Assembly: GCF_014196205.1 (NCBI RefSeq)
Contig: NZ_JACIDE010000002.1
Span: forward strand, 1-64,000
DNA length: 64,000 bases
Direction of reading: 5' to 3'
Origin: Anoxybacteroides voinovskiense
GTDB taxonomy: Bacteria; Bacillota; Bacilli; Bacillales; Anoxybacillaceae
The notes below the pieces were generated by a model, which was not told the DNA's origin, ran no database searches, and saw only the letters and a program-made list of their open reading frames with translations. Of the stretch, positions 33,947-44,028 are shown in pieces. A program made the translations under genes and the position numbers. Every line of letters starts with the position of its first letter. The first letter of the stretch is position 1.

Positions 33947-35569
33947 ATGGAGATAGGGGAAATCGCTTTAGGGGCAACGAACCCGCTAGCCACTGACTAC
34001 ATGGCGGGAACGTTTCCAATCGAAAAAGGGTTTTCATACAACTTAAAAACGAGCGATTTGTTTCGACAAAGAGTGCGTGACATTCGCGAACGACTATATC
34101 CGCGGCAATTACTTGTCGACCACTTGCTTACGTATCATAAAACGTTGCAAGCAAGCGAAGAAACGTTTGCAAACATTCAAAAACTAGCGAATCCGGAAAG
34201 TGTCGTTGTCATCGGTGGACAGCAAGCCGGGCTGTTGACTGGTCCTCTCTACACGATTTATAAAATAATATCAATTATTCAGCTTGCGAAAGAACAAGAA
34301 GAAAAGCTCGGTGTACCGGTGATCCCGGTCTTTTGGATTGCTGGGGAAGATCACGATATTGCCGAAATTGACCACGTATACATTGCGGAAAACGGAACGA
34401 TTCAAAAACGAACGTATCCGCATGGCATTCGGGAGAAACGCATGGCTTCAGAATGTGTCATCGACCGAGCATTGTGTAAAAAATGGGTAAGAGAAGTTGT
34501 AGAAACATACGGAGAAACGGAGACGACGAATGATCTGCTTCGCTTTTTCGATGATTGCTTAGAGCAAGCAGCGACGTTTGTCGATTTTTTTGCCGCGATT
34601 GTGTTGCGGTTGTTTGCCAAAGAAGGATTAGTAGTGGTGGATGCTGCTCATCGAGAATTACGAACGATGGAAAGTGAATTTTTTGCCTCGCTCATTAAAC
34701 GTCATCAAGACGTGACGAACGCGGTGCTTTTACAGCAAGAGCGACTAGCCGAACTAGGGTATCAAAAGGCGCTTATGATCCACTCATCGTGTGCCAATCT
34801 TTTTTATTACGACGGAAAAGAACGATGGTTGCTAGAGTATGAGGAAGGAAAGTTCTGCAACAAAAAAGGCGGCATTCAGTTTTCGCAAGATGAACTATTA
34901 TTGCTGGCACAAACAGAACCATACAAATTAAGCAACAACGTCGTAACCCGTCCGCTGATGCAAGAGTTTTTATTTCCGACGCTTGCCTTTATTGCTGGTC
35001 CGGGAGAAATTGCATATTGGGCGGAGCTGAAAGAAACGTTTCCGCTGTTTGGCTACACGATGCCACCAGTCATTCCACGCTTTACTGTCACATTAGTCGA
35101 GCGCTCGATTCAAACGGATTTGCAAGAATTAGGACTGACGGTAGAACAAGTATTGCAAGGAAAAATGGATGTAGCGAAAGCAGAATGGAGAAATCGGCAA
35201 ATCAACTATCCGCTCGATGAAATGATTATAACGGCAAAAGCGAAAATCGAAGAGGTTCATCGACCGTTGCGAGAAATCGGCATGGAAATCGATCGCGGGC
35301 TAGCGAATGTTTTGACGAAAAATGCCGCTTTCCTTCAGGCACAAATCGATTTCCTTCACCAAACGTTGCAACGAGCGATTGAGAAAAAATATGACGTAGA
35401 GTGGAGAAAGTTTGCCCGTCTCGAGACGTCGTTATGGCCGAATAAAGCGCCTCAGGAGCGGGTTTGGAACGTTTTCTATTATATCAATAAATACGGGTTT
35501 GATTTTCTGCCTCGCCTCATGCAACGTCGTTATGAATGGAACAATTTGCATAAAATTGTATATATATAA
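33947..35569 (+). CDS. bshC: Putative cysteine ligase BshC (bacillithiol biosynthesis)
   Basis: 540 residues, full length. Landmarks: NPLATDYMAGTFPIEKGFSYN, VVVIGGQQAGLLTGPLYTIYKIISIIQLA (nucleotide-binding core), VIPVFWIAGEDHDIAEIDHVY, FLFPTLAFIAGPGEIAYWAELKETF, and a long C-terminal coiled coil. It adds cysteine to GlcN-malate, the final step to the low-molecular-weight thiol bacillithiol. RBS AAAGGAAG. A strong terminator follows; the division cluster begins after it, without the usual mraZ. Confidence 0.95.
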   Translation: MEIGEIALGATNPLATDYMAGTFPIEKGFSYNLKTSDLFRQRVRDIRERLYPRQLLVDHLLTYHKTLQASEETFANIQKLANPESVVVIGGQQAGLLTGPLYTIYKIISIIQLAKEQEEKLGVPVIPVFWIAGEDHDIAEIDHVYIAENGTIQKRTYPHGIREKRMASECVIDRALCKKWVREVVETYGETETTNDLLRFFDDCLEQAATFVDFFAAIVLRLFAKEGLVVVDAAHRELRTMESEFFASLIKRHQDVTNAVLLQQERLAELGYQKALMIHSSCANLFYYDGKERWLLEYEEGKFCNKKGGIQFSQDELLLLAQTEPYKLSNNVVTRPLMQEFLFPTLAFIAGPGEIAYWAELKETFPLFGYTMPPVIPRFTVTLVERSIQTDLQELGLTVEQVLQGKMDVAKAEWRNRQINYPLDEMIITAKAKIEEVHRPLREIGMEIDRGLANVLTKNAAFLQAQIDFLHQTLQRAIEKKYDVEWRKFARLETSLWPNKAPQERVWNVFYYINKYGFDFLPRLMQRRYEWNNLHKIVYI

Positions 35570-35587
35570 CAGAAAACGTCGAACGAA

Positions 35588-35612
35588 AAAATCCTGTGTT
35601 TTACAGGATTTT
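35588..35612 (+). terminator. Terminator after bshC
   Basis: Ten-base-pair stem AAAATCCTGT / ACAGGATTTT with a 5-nt loop and nine T. Confidence 0.9.
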
Positions 35613-35812
35613 TTTTTGGAAAAGAGAATAGTACAGAAAGAATATAATCGTGGAAATAAAAGTAAAATAAATGTTCGGTTTGACCGATGGAATCATTAGA
35701 CGAAAAGCGACAAAATAAAACAGAACAAGACGATTTTTTACAGAAAACACCTAAAAATTTGTTTGATTTTGTTGTATAATAAATGAACAGCACACATAGA
35801 AGGAGAGACAAC

Positions 35813-36763
35813 ATGACAAAAGGTGGTGAGACGGTGTTTCAACACACGACAGTCTTATTAAAAGAAACGGTAGATGGATTGCAAATAAAGCCTAACGGCG
35901 TTTACGTTGATTGTACACTTGGTGGCGGAGGGCATAGCGAATATTTGCTTTCAAAGCTTTCTAACGGGCGATTGTTTGCCTTTGACCAAGATGAGATAGC
36001 AATTGCTCATGCAAAACAAAAACTAGCACGCTACGAGCAGCAAGTGACGTTCATTAAAAGCAATTTTCGCTTTTTAGCCGCAAAACTAGCGGAATATGGC
36101 GTTTATGAAGTGGACGGCATTTTGTTTGACCTCGGTGTTTCTTCGCCGCAATTAGATACACCAGAACGCGGTTTCAGCTATCATCACGATGCGCCGCTCG
36201 ATATGCGAATGAATCGCGACGAGCCGTTAACGGCATACGATATTGTCAATACGTGGCCATATGAGAAGCTCGTACATATTTTCTTTCATTACGGAGAAGA
36301 AAAGTTTTCAAAACAAGTAGCTCGAAAAATTGAAGCTGCACGAAAACAAAAACCGATCGACACGACGGGAGAACTCGTCGAATTGATTAAAGAAGCGATT
36401 CCAGCGCCAGCCCGAAGAAGCGGTGGACATCCAGCAAAGCGGATTTTTCAGGCGATTCGAATTGCGGTGAACGATGAACTGCAGGCGTTTCAAGAGGCGA
36501 TTCAGCAAGCCATTGATTTATTAGCACCGGGAGGGAGAATTAGCGTTATTACGTTCCATTCTTTAGAAGACCGCATTTGCAAAGTAGCTTTTAAAGAAGC
36601 AAGTGAAGGACCAAAGTTGCCTCCGGGGTTGCCGATGATTCCTGAACAATACAAACCAAAATTAAAACTTATTACGAAAAAACCGATCGTTCCATCGGAA
36701 ACGGAACTCGCGACAAACAACCGCGCTCGCTCTGCCAAGTTGCGCATCGCGGAAAAATTGTAG
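35813..36763 (+). CDS. rsmH: 16S rRNA (cytosine1402-N4)-methyltransferase RsmH (MraW)
   Basis: 316 residues from ATG 35813. Class I methyltransferase: [30 protein letters not shown] (SAM loop), [43 protein letters not shown]. It methylates C1402 in the decoding centre of 16S rRNA. Two starts are possible: ATG 35813 after AAGGAGAG (7-nt spacing) or GTG 35834 after GGTGGTGAG, which gives the short N terminus usual in Bacillus. First gene of the dcw cluster here; a TATAAT at 35775-35780 stands just upstream. Confidence 0.94.
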   Translation: MTKGGETVFQHTTVLLKETVDGLQIKPNGVYVDCTLGGGGHSEYLLSKLSNGRLFAFDQDEIAIAHAKQKLARYEQQVTFIKSNFRFLAAKLAEYGVYEVDGILFDLGVSSPQLDTPERGFSYHHDAPLDMRMNRDEPLTAYDIVNTWPYEKLVHIFFHYGEEKFSKQVARKIEAARKQKPIDTTGELVELIKEAIPAPARRSGGHPAKRIFQAIRIAVNDELQAFQEAIQQAIDLLAPGGRISVITFHSLEDRICKVAFKEASEGPKLPPGLPMIPEQYKPKLKLITKKPIVPSETELATNNRARSAKLRIAEKL

Positions 36764-36780
36764 GAGAAGGAGGGAAAGAT

Positions 36781-37134
36781 GTGAGCAATACAGCAGTTAA
36801 AATTCAAGAGAAACAGCGTCAACAGCCATCTGTTCGTCCGAAAGTTAAACGGAAACGGAAATTCCGTTTGACGTTAGCAGAGAAGCTTCTTTTCGTTTCG
36901 TTCTTTTTATTCGCTGTGTATGCATCGATTCAAATCGTTTCTAACCAAGTTTCTATTTATCAAGTAAATAAACATATTCAACAACTAGAAGGGGCGATTG
37001 ACGAGCAAAAAAAACATAACAACGATTTATACGTCGAAGTCCAGCAATTAAGCACGTATGAGCGCATTTTAGAAAAGGCGAAGGAACTAGGGTTATCGTT
37101 AAACGAAAATAACGTAAAAGTTGTACAGGAATGA
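36781..37134 (+). CDS. ftsL: Cell division protein FtsL
   Basis: 117 residues, bitopic: basic cytosolic N terminus (QRQQPSVRPKVKRKRKFRLT), one membrane helix (LLFVSFFLFAVYASIQIVSNQV) and a coiled coil IQQLEGAIDEQKKHNNDLYVEVQQLSTYERILEKAKELGL. Forms the FtsL-DivIC-DivIB divisome subcomplex with the divIB product. GTG start at 36781 after AAGGAGGG. Six bases before pbpB. Confidence 0.93.
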   Translation: MSNTAVKIQEKQRQQPSVRPKVKRKRKFRLTLAEKLLFVSFFLFAVYASIQIVSNQVSIYQVNKHIQQLEGAIDEQKKHNNDLYVEVQQLSTYERILEKAKELGLSLNENNVKVVQE

Positions 37135-37140
37135 TGGGCG

Positions 37141-39363
37141 ATGAGTGAGAAAAAGCATAAAAATACGCATAAAGGAGCAGTCATTCTGTTTGTGATATTT
37201 GGTCTGCTCTTTTTTGTGTTAATGTTTCGGTTTGTGCAAATTCAAGCAACTGGCAAGGCAGATGGGAAAGTGCTGGCGATTGAAGCGGAAAGACAATACG
37301 AAAAACAACAAACGCTTGCCGCGAAGCGAGGAGCGATTCTCGATCGGAATGGAGAAGTATTAGCAGAAGATACACCGTCTTATACGCTAATGGCGGTGCT
37401 TGACCCGAAAATGACGATCGACCCAAATGATCCGAAGCACGTCGTCGATCCGGAGCGAACAGCAGAAAAACTTGCCCCCCTTTTACATATGGATGTTCAT
37501 GACGTGGAACGTATTTTAACAAAAAAGGCAAAGCAAGTAGAGTTTGGGTTGCATGGCCGTGATATTAGCTATGAATTGAAACAAAAAATTGAAGCATTAA
37601 AACTTCCAGGCATCGGATTTATTCGGGATACGAAGCGATTTTATCCGAACGGGACGTTTGCTTCGTATGTCGTTGGGTATGCACAAAAACAAGAAGTAAG
37701 TAGTGAAAAAACGGAAACCGTTGGTATGATGGGGATTGAGAAAAGTTTAGACCGTTATTTGCAAGAAAAAAATGGATACGTCGTCTTTGAACGTGATAAA
37801 GATGGTTTTCGGCTACCAGATACGAAAGAAAAAATCGTTCCACCGGATAATGGAGATGAAGTGTATTTAACAATCGACCAAAAAATTCAAACGTTTTTAG
37901 AAGATGCGATGAATCAAGTGGAAAAACAGTACGAGCCGAAAAAAATTATTGCGATTGTTGCTAATCCGAAAACAGGCGAAATTTTAGCGATGGGGACACG
38001 ACCAAGCTTCGACCCAAACAAACGCAACATTACGAACTATTTAAATGACGCCATTTCATACCCTTACGAACCAGGCTCGACGATGAAAATGTTTACGCTC
38101 GCCGCAGCCATTAACGAAGGAGTGTATAACGGCAATGAACTGTATCGTTCCGGTTCTTATCGAGTCGGAGCAAATGTCATTCGCGACCATAACAAAGTAG
38201 GATGGGGAACGATTACGTTTAACGAAGGGGTCCAGCGTTCCTCTAACGTAGCTTTTGCGAAATTAGTGAAAGAAAAATTGGGCGAAGACCGCTTTTTGCA
38301 ATATTTATACCGGTTTCACTTTAATGTGAAAACAGGCATTGATTTGCCTGGGGAAGCGCTTGGCAATATTTTGTATCGCTATCCGATTGAAAAGTTAACG
38401 ACGGCATTTGGACAAGGAACGTCCATAACCCCAATTCAGCAAATTCAAGCGGCAACAGCGATTGCGAACGGTGGGAAAATGATGAAGCCGTATGTGGTCG
38501 ACCGCATTGTCGACCCGGATACGAATAAAGTAGTTGTGCAACACCACCCAGAAGTGGTCGGTGAACCGATTACAAAAGAAACGGCGCAAAAAGTACTAGA
38601 TATATTAGAAACGGTTGTAACGTCGGAGAAAGGGACGGGGCGTCCGTACCAAATTGAAGGATACCGAGTGGCTGGGAAGACAGGGACTGCGCAAATTCCT
38701 TCCCCGAAAGGCGGCTATTTAACTGGTTATGAAAACTACATTTTTTCGTTTTTAGGAATGGCGCCGAAAGAAAATCCGCAACTATTAATGTACGTTGCTG
38801 TTCAACAACCGAAATTGTCCCCGACGGAAACGGGGTCAGCCCCTGTTTCGCTCATTTTTAATACGGTAATGAAAAACAGTTTACAATATTTAAACATTCG
38901 TCCTTCCGCTGAAAAACAAGAGAAATCGGTTGATAACAAAGGAATTGAATTGCCATCCTATGTTGGGCAAACGGTCGATGCGACAGTGAAAGATGCGAAA
39001 GCAAGAGGGCTATTGCCTGTTGTAATTGGCGGCGGGACAGAGGTAGAAGTACAGCTTCCAATGGCAGGAGAAAAAATAATGAGCGGCGAACGAATTCTTT
39101 TGAAAACAAATGGAACAGTGAACATGCCAGATTTGCGGGGCTGGTCGTTGCGTGATGCGCTAAAAGTGGCTGAATTGCTTGGTTTGAAACCGAGCGTCAA
39201 AGGAAGCGGGTACGTTGTAGCACAAAGCATTCAACCGCGAAGCAGTGTGAGAGAAGGGGATTATGTCATTTTAGAGCTAGCGGAACCATCGAAATGGCAA
39301 GAGAAAGTTACTCAAGAACAAACATCACAAACGAACAAAGAGGATAAAGGCCCTGTCGATTAA
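37141..39363 (+). CDS. pbpB: Penicillin-binding protein 2B
   Basis: 740 residues. N-terminal anchor (VILFVIFGLLFFVLMFRFVQI), PBP dimer domain (KRGAILDRNGEVLAEDTPSYTLMAV), transpeptidase with the nucleophile Ser313 in EPGSTMKMFTL, the RSSNVAF triad and VAGKTGTAQIP, and two C-terminal PASTA repeats (VDATVKDAKARGLLPVVIGGG, LRGWSLRDALKVAELLGLKP). It is the division-specific class B PBP that works with FtsW. Second class B PBP, spoVD, follows. Confidence 0.96.
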   Translation: MSEKKHKNTHKGAVILFVIFGLLFFVLMFRFVQIQATGKADGKVLAIEAERQYEKQQTLAAKRGAILDRNGEVLAEDTPSYTLMAVLDPKMTIDPNDPKHVVDPERTAEKLAPLLHMDVHDVERILTKKAKQVEFGLHGRDISYELKQKIEALKLPGIGFIRDTKRFYPNGTFASYVVGYAQKQEVSSEKTETVGMMGIEKSLDRYLQEKNGYVVFERDKDGFRLPDTKEKIVPPDNGDEVYLTIDQKIQTFLEDAMNQVEKQYEPKKIIAIVANPKTGEILAMGTRPSFDPNKRNITNYLNDAISYPYEPGSTMKMFTLAAAINEGVYNGNELYRSGSYRVGANVIRDHNKVGWGTITFNEGVQRSSNVAFAKLVKEKLGEDRFLQYLYRFHFNVKTGIDLPGEALGNILYRYPIEKLTTAFGQGTSITPIQQIQAATAIANGGKMMKPYVVDRIVDPDTNKVVVQHHPEVVGEPITKETAQKVLDILETVVTSEKGTGRPYQIEGYRVAGKTGTAQIPSPKGGYLTGYENYIFSFLGMAPKENPQLLMYVAVQQPKLSPTETGSAPVSLIFNTVMKNSLQYLNIRPSAEKQEKSVDNKGIELPSYVGQTVDATVKDAKARGLLPVVIGGGTEVEVQLPMAGEKIMSGERILLKTNGTVNMPDLRGWSLRDALKVAELLGLKPSVKGSGYVVAQSIQPRSSVREGDYVILELAEPSKWQEKVTQEQTSQTNKEDKGPVD

Positions 39364-39382
39364 AGGGAAAAGCGGGGGACGT

Positions 39383-39410
39383 TCTATAAAAACAAGTACA
39401 AGCATATAGT
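39383..39410 (+). promoter_or_regulatory. Possible sigma-E promoter for spoVD
   Basis: TCTATAA (39383-39389), 13-nt spacer, CATATAGT (39403-39410). The -10 fits CATANNNT. B. subtilis spoVD is sigma-E dependent, so the location fits. Confidence 0.5.
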
Positions 39411-39445
39411 GGAACGAGCCTATTTATAAGGGAGGTTCCATTTAT

Positions 39446-41389
39446 ATGCGCGTGTCTAACGTAATGGTGCGCAAACGGCTTGCCATCGTACTGTTTATTG
39501 GGGTGCTTATTTTTGCGATTATCGATATTCGGTTAGGGTATGTGCAGTTAATTCTTGGGGATGTGCTTGCCCAAAAAGCGAAAGACTCGTGGAGTCGTAA
39601 CATTCCGTTTGAGCCGAAACGGGGAGAGATTTTAGATCGAAATGGTGTCCCGTTGGCGACGAACATGAGCGCTCCAACCGTGTACGTCATGCCGAGACAA
39701 GTGGAAAATCCGGCCGATACAGCAAAAAAGCTAGCAGAGGCACTCAACATGTCGGTGGAAGAAGTATATCAGTACATTACGAAACAAACGCTCATCGTAC
39801 GTATTCCACAAGGAAGAAAAATTTCGAACGAGAAAGCAAAAGAAATTCGTTCCCTTGATTTAAAAGGGGTATATATTGCGGAAGATACGAAACGATATTA
39901 TCCATTTGGGAGTTACTTGTCGCATGTGCTTGGATTTACTGGGATTGATAATCAAGGATTAACAGGGTTAGAGTTATATTATGACAAAGAGTTGAAGGGG
40001 CAAAAAGGCTCGGTCGAGTTTTACTCGGATGCAAAAGGGAAGCGAATGCCCAACTTAGCCGATCATTACACCCCACCAACGGATGGGTTAAATTTAAAAT
40101 TAACGATTGATTCGCGTATTCAGACGATTGTCGAACGGGAACTAGATATTGCTGAAGCAACATATCATCCGGACGGGATGATTGCCATTGCCATGGATCC
40201 AAATACAGGAGAAATATTAGCGATGTCAAGCCGTCCAACGTTCGACCCAGCAAACTATCGCAACGTCCCAGCCGAAATTTACAATCGTAATTTGCCAGTA
40301 TGGAGCACATATGAGCCAGGGTCGACGTTTAAAATTATTACGCTAGCAGCCGCGCTTGAAGAGAAAAAAGTCAATTTATTAAAAGATCATTTTTACGATC
40401 CGGGATATGTGAAAGTGGCTGGAGCAACGTTACGGTGCTGGAAAAAAGGTGGACACGGAAGCGAAACATTTTTAGAAGTCGTGCAAAACTCATGCAACCC
40501 TGGGTTTGTTGAGTTAGGAGAGCGGCTAGGGAAAGAAAAGCTGTTTCATTATATTAAATCGTTCGGGTTCGGTGCAAAAACGGGCATTGACTTGCAAGGG
40601 GAAGGAACAGGGATTTTATTCGATACAAAGCGGGTTGGACCTGTGGAATTAGCAACGACTGCGTTCGGCCAAGGGGTTTCCGTGACACCAATTCAGCAAG
40701 TAGCAGCCGTGGCAGCAACAATTAACGGTGGAATATTGTACACCCCATATATCGCGAAAGAATGGGTCGACCCAGAAACAGGGGAAGTCATTAGCCGTAA
40801 TACCCCGAAAGCGAAGCGACGTGTTATTTCCGAGGAAACGTCAAAGCAAGTTCGGTTTGCATTAGAAAGCGTTGTGGCACAAGGAACAGGGAAAGGGGCA
40901 TTTGTGGAAGGATACCGCGTCGGCGGAAAAACGGGAACGGCACAAAAAGCACAAGGGGGCCGCTATTTAAAAGATAACTATATTGTGTCGTTTATTGGTT
41001 TTGCTCCAGCGGACGATCCGAAATTAGTTGTTTATGTAGCGGTCGACCATCCGAAAGGAACAGTGCAATTTGGCGGGGTCGTAGCAGCACCAATTGTCGG
41101 AAAAATTATGGAAGACAGCTTGCGTACACTTGGGGTCAAACCACGCCAAGGACAATTGGAAAAAGAGCGGGCATGGAACGAACCGAAAATGGTCGAAGTT
41201 CCGGATTTAGAAGGTTTAACAAAAAAAGACTTGCAAGAGCAGCTTTTTAACTTAAAATTAGATGTTAGTGGCGATGGCGAAGTCGTCATTGACCAAGCAC
41301 CGAAAGCAGGCGTCAAAGTAGAGGAAGGGTCAACGATTCGCATTTTGTTAGGACCGAAAGCGAGCGGCGAAACTAGTCGCAATCAATAA
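39446..41389 (+). CDS. spoVD: Sporulation-specific penicillin-binding protein SpoVD
   Basis: 647 residues. Anchor at residues 8-34, dimer domain (KRGEILDRNGVPLATNMSAPTVYVMP), transpeptidase with Ser293 in YEPGSTFKIITLA, the QNSCNPGFVELG triad and VGGKTGTAQKAQGG, and one C-terminal PASTA repeat (VPDLEGLTKKDLQEQLFNLKLDV). It cross-links spore cortex peptidoglycan with SpoVE. RBS GGGAGGTTCC. One PASTA unit, against two in pbpB, agrees with SpoVD. Confidence 0.95.
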   Translation: MRVSNVMVRKRLAIVLFIGVLIFAIIDIRLGYVQLILGDVLAQKAKDSWSRNIPFEPKRGEILDRNGVPLATNMSAPTVYVMPRQVENPADTAKKLAEALNMSVEEVYQYITKQTLIVRIPQGRKISNEKAKEIRSLDLKGVYIAEDTKRYYPFGSYLSHVLGFTGIDNQGLTGLELYYDKELKGQKGSVEFYSDAKGKRMPNLADHYTPPTDGLNLKLTIDSRIQTIVERELDIAEATYHPDGMIAIAMDPNTGEILAMSSRPTFDPANYRNVPAEIYNRNLPVWSTYEPGSTFKIITLAAALEEKKVNLLKDHFYDPGYVKVAGATLRCWKKGGHGSETFLEVVQNSCNPGFVELGERLGKEKLFHYIKSFGFGAKTGIDLQGEGTGILFDTKRVGPVELATTAFGQGVSVTPIQQVAAVAATINGGILYTPYIAKEWVDPETGEVISRNTPKAKRRVISEETSKQVRFALESVVAQGTGKGAFVEGYRVGGKTGTAQKAQGGRYLKDNYIVSFIGFAPADDPKLVVYVAVDHPKGTVQFGGVVAAPIVGKIMEDSLRTLGVKPRQGQLEKERAWNEPKMVEVPDLEGLTKKDLQEQLFNLKLDVSGDGEVVIDQAPKAGVKVEEGSTIRILLGPKASGETSRNQ

Positions 41390-41470
41390 GGGGCTTCCAA
41401 CCCCTTCTTTTCCGTTTTTGTAGGGATTGCTTCTCCGGAAAAGAGAACTTTCATGAGAGGGATGAACATG

Positions 41471-42943
41471 ATGAAGTTACAAACATTGCTTTCTTATTTG
41501 CATGATTTTACGATATATAGTGGAGAAAATCCGACGATTACGTCAATTGAAATGGATTCGCGAAAGGTAACAAAAGGCGCGTTATTTATTTGTATTAAAG
41601 GATTTACGGTGGACGGGCATGCGTTTGCTTCGCAAGCCGTTGCAAACGGAGCAGTAGCGGTGATTGCTGAACGCCCTGTCGATGTTCCCGTTCCTGTCGT
41701 TCTCGTTCGCGACAGCAAGCGAGCAATGGCGGTATTAGCGGATGCGTTTTACGGGCAACCGACGCATAAGCTGCACTTAATCGGGGTTACAGGAACAAAC
41801 GGAAAAACGACGACAACGCATCTCATCGAACAAATTTTTCGCAAAGCCGAGAAGAAAACAGGATTAATCGGTACGCTCTACACAAAAATCGGCGATGAAA
41901 CGTACGACGTGCAAAACACAACTCCAGAATCGCTCGTACTCCAACAAACGTTTAAGCAAATGGTTGATGCCGGTGTCGATGTGGCGATGATGGAAGTGTC
42001 GTCCCATGCGCTTCATATGGGGCGCGTCCATGGCTGTGATTATGATGTGGCGGTATTTACGAATTTAACGCAAGACCATTTAGACTATCATCACACGATG
42101 GAAGAGTATCGGTTGGCAAAAGGGCTTTTGTTTGCGCAGCTTGGCAACCGCTTTGATCATACGCGTCCGAAATTCGCTATATTGAACAACGATGATTCGG
42201 CTTCTGAACAATATAAACGAATGACTGCCGCTACGATTATTACGTACGGAATAGAAACGAAAAGCGACATTATGGCGAAAGCGATTGACATCACACCTAG
42301 CGGGATGGTGTTTACGATCGTGACACCGACAGAAGAAACGCAAATACAAACAAAGCTCATCGGGCGGTTCAACGTATATAATATATTAGCGGCAACTGCT
42401 GCTTGCCTTGCCTCAGGCGTTTCGCTGTCAACGATTGTGGAAGCGATAGGGGAGATCCAAGGGGTACCTGGTCGGTTTGAAACAGTCGATGAAGGGCAAA
42501 ACTTTACAGTAATCGTTGACTATGCCCATACGCCAGATAGCTTAGAAAATGTATTAAAAACGATTCGCCAGTTTGCTAAGCGCAATATATATGTCGTCGT
42601 TGGCTGCGGTGGCGACCGCGACCGCACGAAACGTCCGTTAATGGCGAAAATTGCCGTCCAACATGCGGATGTGGCGATCTTTACTTCGGATAATCCTCGC
42701 TCTGAGCAACCAGAAGCGATTTTGCAAGACATGGAAGACGGGGTAAGAGGTGAGTCGTACGTGTCGATCGTCGACCGAAAAGAAGCGATTCGCTATGCCA
42801 TTCAGCAGGCGCAAGCAGGTGACGTTATTTTAATCGCAGGAAAAGGGCATGAAACGTACCAAATTATCGGAGAACAAGTGTTGCACTTTGATGACCGACT
42901 TGTTGCCCGCGAAGCGATAAAGGAGCGCGAGGGGTCATGTTAG
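41471..42943 (+). CDS. murE: UDP-MurNAc-tripeptide synthetase MurE (meso-DAP adding)
   Basis: About 491 residues. Mur ligase domains: [21 protein letters not shown] loop [67 protein letters not shown]-type region, [19 protein letters not shown], and [10 protein letters not shown], the DNPR motif that selects meso-diaminopimelate. The ATG codons at 41468 and 41471 follow GAGAGGGA; the family starts MKL, hence 41471. Adds the third residue of the stem peptide. Confidence 0.95.
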   Translation: MKLQTLLSYLHDFTIYSGENPTITSIEMDSRKVTKGALFICIKGFTVDGHAFASQAVANGAVAVIAERPVDVPVPVVLVRDSKRAMAVLADAFYGQPTHKLHLIGVTGTNGKTTTTHLIEQIFRKAEKKTGLIGTLYTKIGDETYDVQNTTPESLVLQQTFKQMVDAGVDVAMMEVSSHALHMGRVHGCDYDVAVFTNLTQDHLDYHHTMEEYRLAKGLLFAQLGNRFDHTRPKFAILNNDDSASEQYKRMTAATIITYGIETKSDIMAKAIDITPSGMVFTIVTPTEETQIQTKLIGRFNVYNILAATAACLASGVSLSTIVEAIGEIQGVPGRFETVDEGQNFTVIVDYAHTPDSLENVLKTIRQFAKRNIYVVVGCGGDRDRTKRPLMAKIAVQHADVAIFTSDNPRSEQPEAILQDMEDGVRGESYVSIVDRKEAIRYAIQQAQAGDVILIAGKGHETYQIIGEQVLHFDDRLVAREAIKEREGSC

Positions 42944-43053
42944 CGGGGAGTTGCCATCATATTGCGAAAAATGGCACATATGATATATCGTTAATAAGAA
43001 CGACCATGGCATATATGGTTCCGTGCTCAAAGGAAAGAAGGAAGTGAATCATC

Positions 43054-44028
43054 ATGACAGAACAAGTAATACTCATTTCAATTGTAACAGCATTTTTTAT
43101 TACGGTCGTACTATCCCCACTTTTCATTCCGTTTTTGCGGAGGTTAAAATTTGGGCAAAGTATTCGAGAAGAAGGACCGAAATCCCATCAAAAAAAATCT
43201 GGGACGCCAACGATGGGCGGAATCATGATTTTGTTGTCGATTGTCGTCACGACATGGTTGATGACGAAAAAGTATTCGCATCTCACAGTAGAAACGTATT
43301 TGCTTTTATTTGTGACGATTGGATACGGACTGCTCGGTTTTCTTGACGATTTTATTAAAGTGGTGATGAAGCGGAACCTTGGCTTAACGAGCAAACAAAA
43401 ACTAGTAGGACAATTAATCATCGCTGTTATTTTTTATTTTGTGTATCGTCAAGAGCAATTTTCAACGGTGCTACATATTCCAGGGACGAACGTGTCGTTC
43501 GATTTAGGTATTGGCTACCTTCTGTTAATGCTTGTGATGCTTGTCGGCGGCTCTAATGCGGTCAATTTAACCGACGGGCTTGACGGGTTGTTATCGGGAA
43601 CAGCGGCGATTGCGTTTGGTGCTTACGCTGTATTGGCATGGAATCAACAACAGTACGATGTGGCGATTTTCAGCGTTGCCGTTGTTGGCGCAGTGCTTGG
43701 CTTTCTCGTTTTTAACGCTCATCCTGCGAAAGTGTTTATGGGGGATACGGGGTCGCTAGCGTTAGGGGGAGCAATTGCAACAGTGGCAATGCTGACAAAG
43801 TTAGAATTGTTGCTCGTCATTATTGGCGGGGTGTTTGTCATCGAAACGTTATCAGTGATTATTCAAGTCATTTCATTTAAAACAACAGGAAAACGAGTAT
43901 TTCGCATGAGTCCGCTTCACCATCATTATGAACTAATTGGTTGGTCGGAATGGCGGGTCGTCGTCACTTTTTGGGCGGTTGGCTTGCTGTTTGCGATACT
44001 CGGAATCTATATCGAGGTGTGGATGTAA
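43054..44028 (+). CDS. mraY: Phospho-MurNAc-pentapeptide transferase MraY
   Basis: 324 residues, ten membrane helices. [42 protein letters not shown] (the DD Mg site), [35 protein letters not shown] and [19 protein letters not shown]. Makes lipid I on undecaprenyl phosphate. The murD TTG follows the stop codon directly. Confidence 0.96.
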   Translation: MTEQVILISIVTAFFITVVLSPLFIPFLRRLKFGQSIREEGPKSHQKKSGTPTMGGIMILLSIVVTTWLMTKKYSHLTVETYLLLFVTIGYGLLGFLDDFIKVVMKRNLGLTSKQKLVGQLIIAVIFYFVYRQEQFSTVLHIPGTNVSFDLGIGYLLLMLVMLVGGSNAVNLTDGLDGLLSGTAAIAFGAYAVLAWNQQQYDVAIFSVAVVGAVLGFLVFNAHPAKVFMGDTGSLALGGAIATVAMLTKLELLLVIIGGVFVIETLSVIIQVISFKTTGKRVFRMSPLHHHYELIGWSEWRVVVTFWAVGLLFAILGIYIEVWM

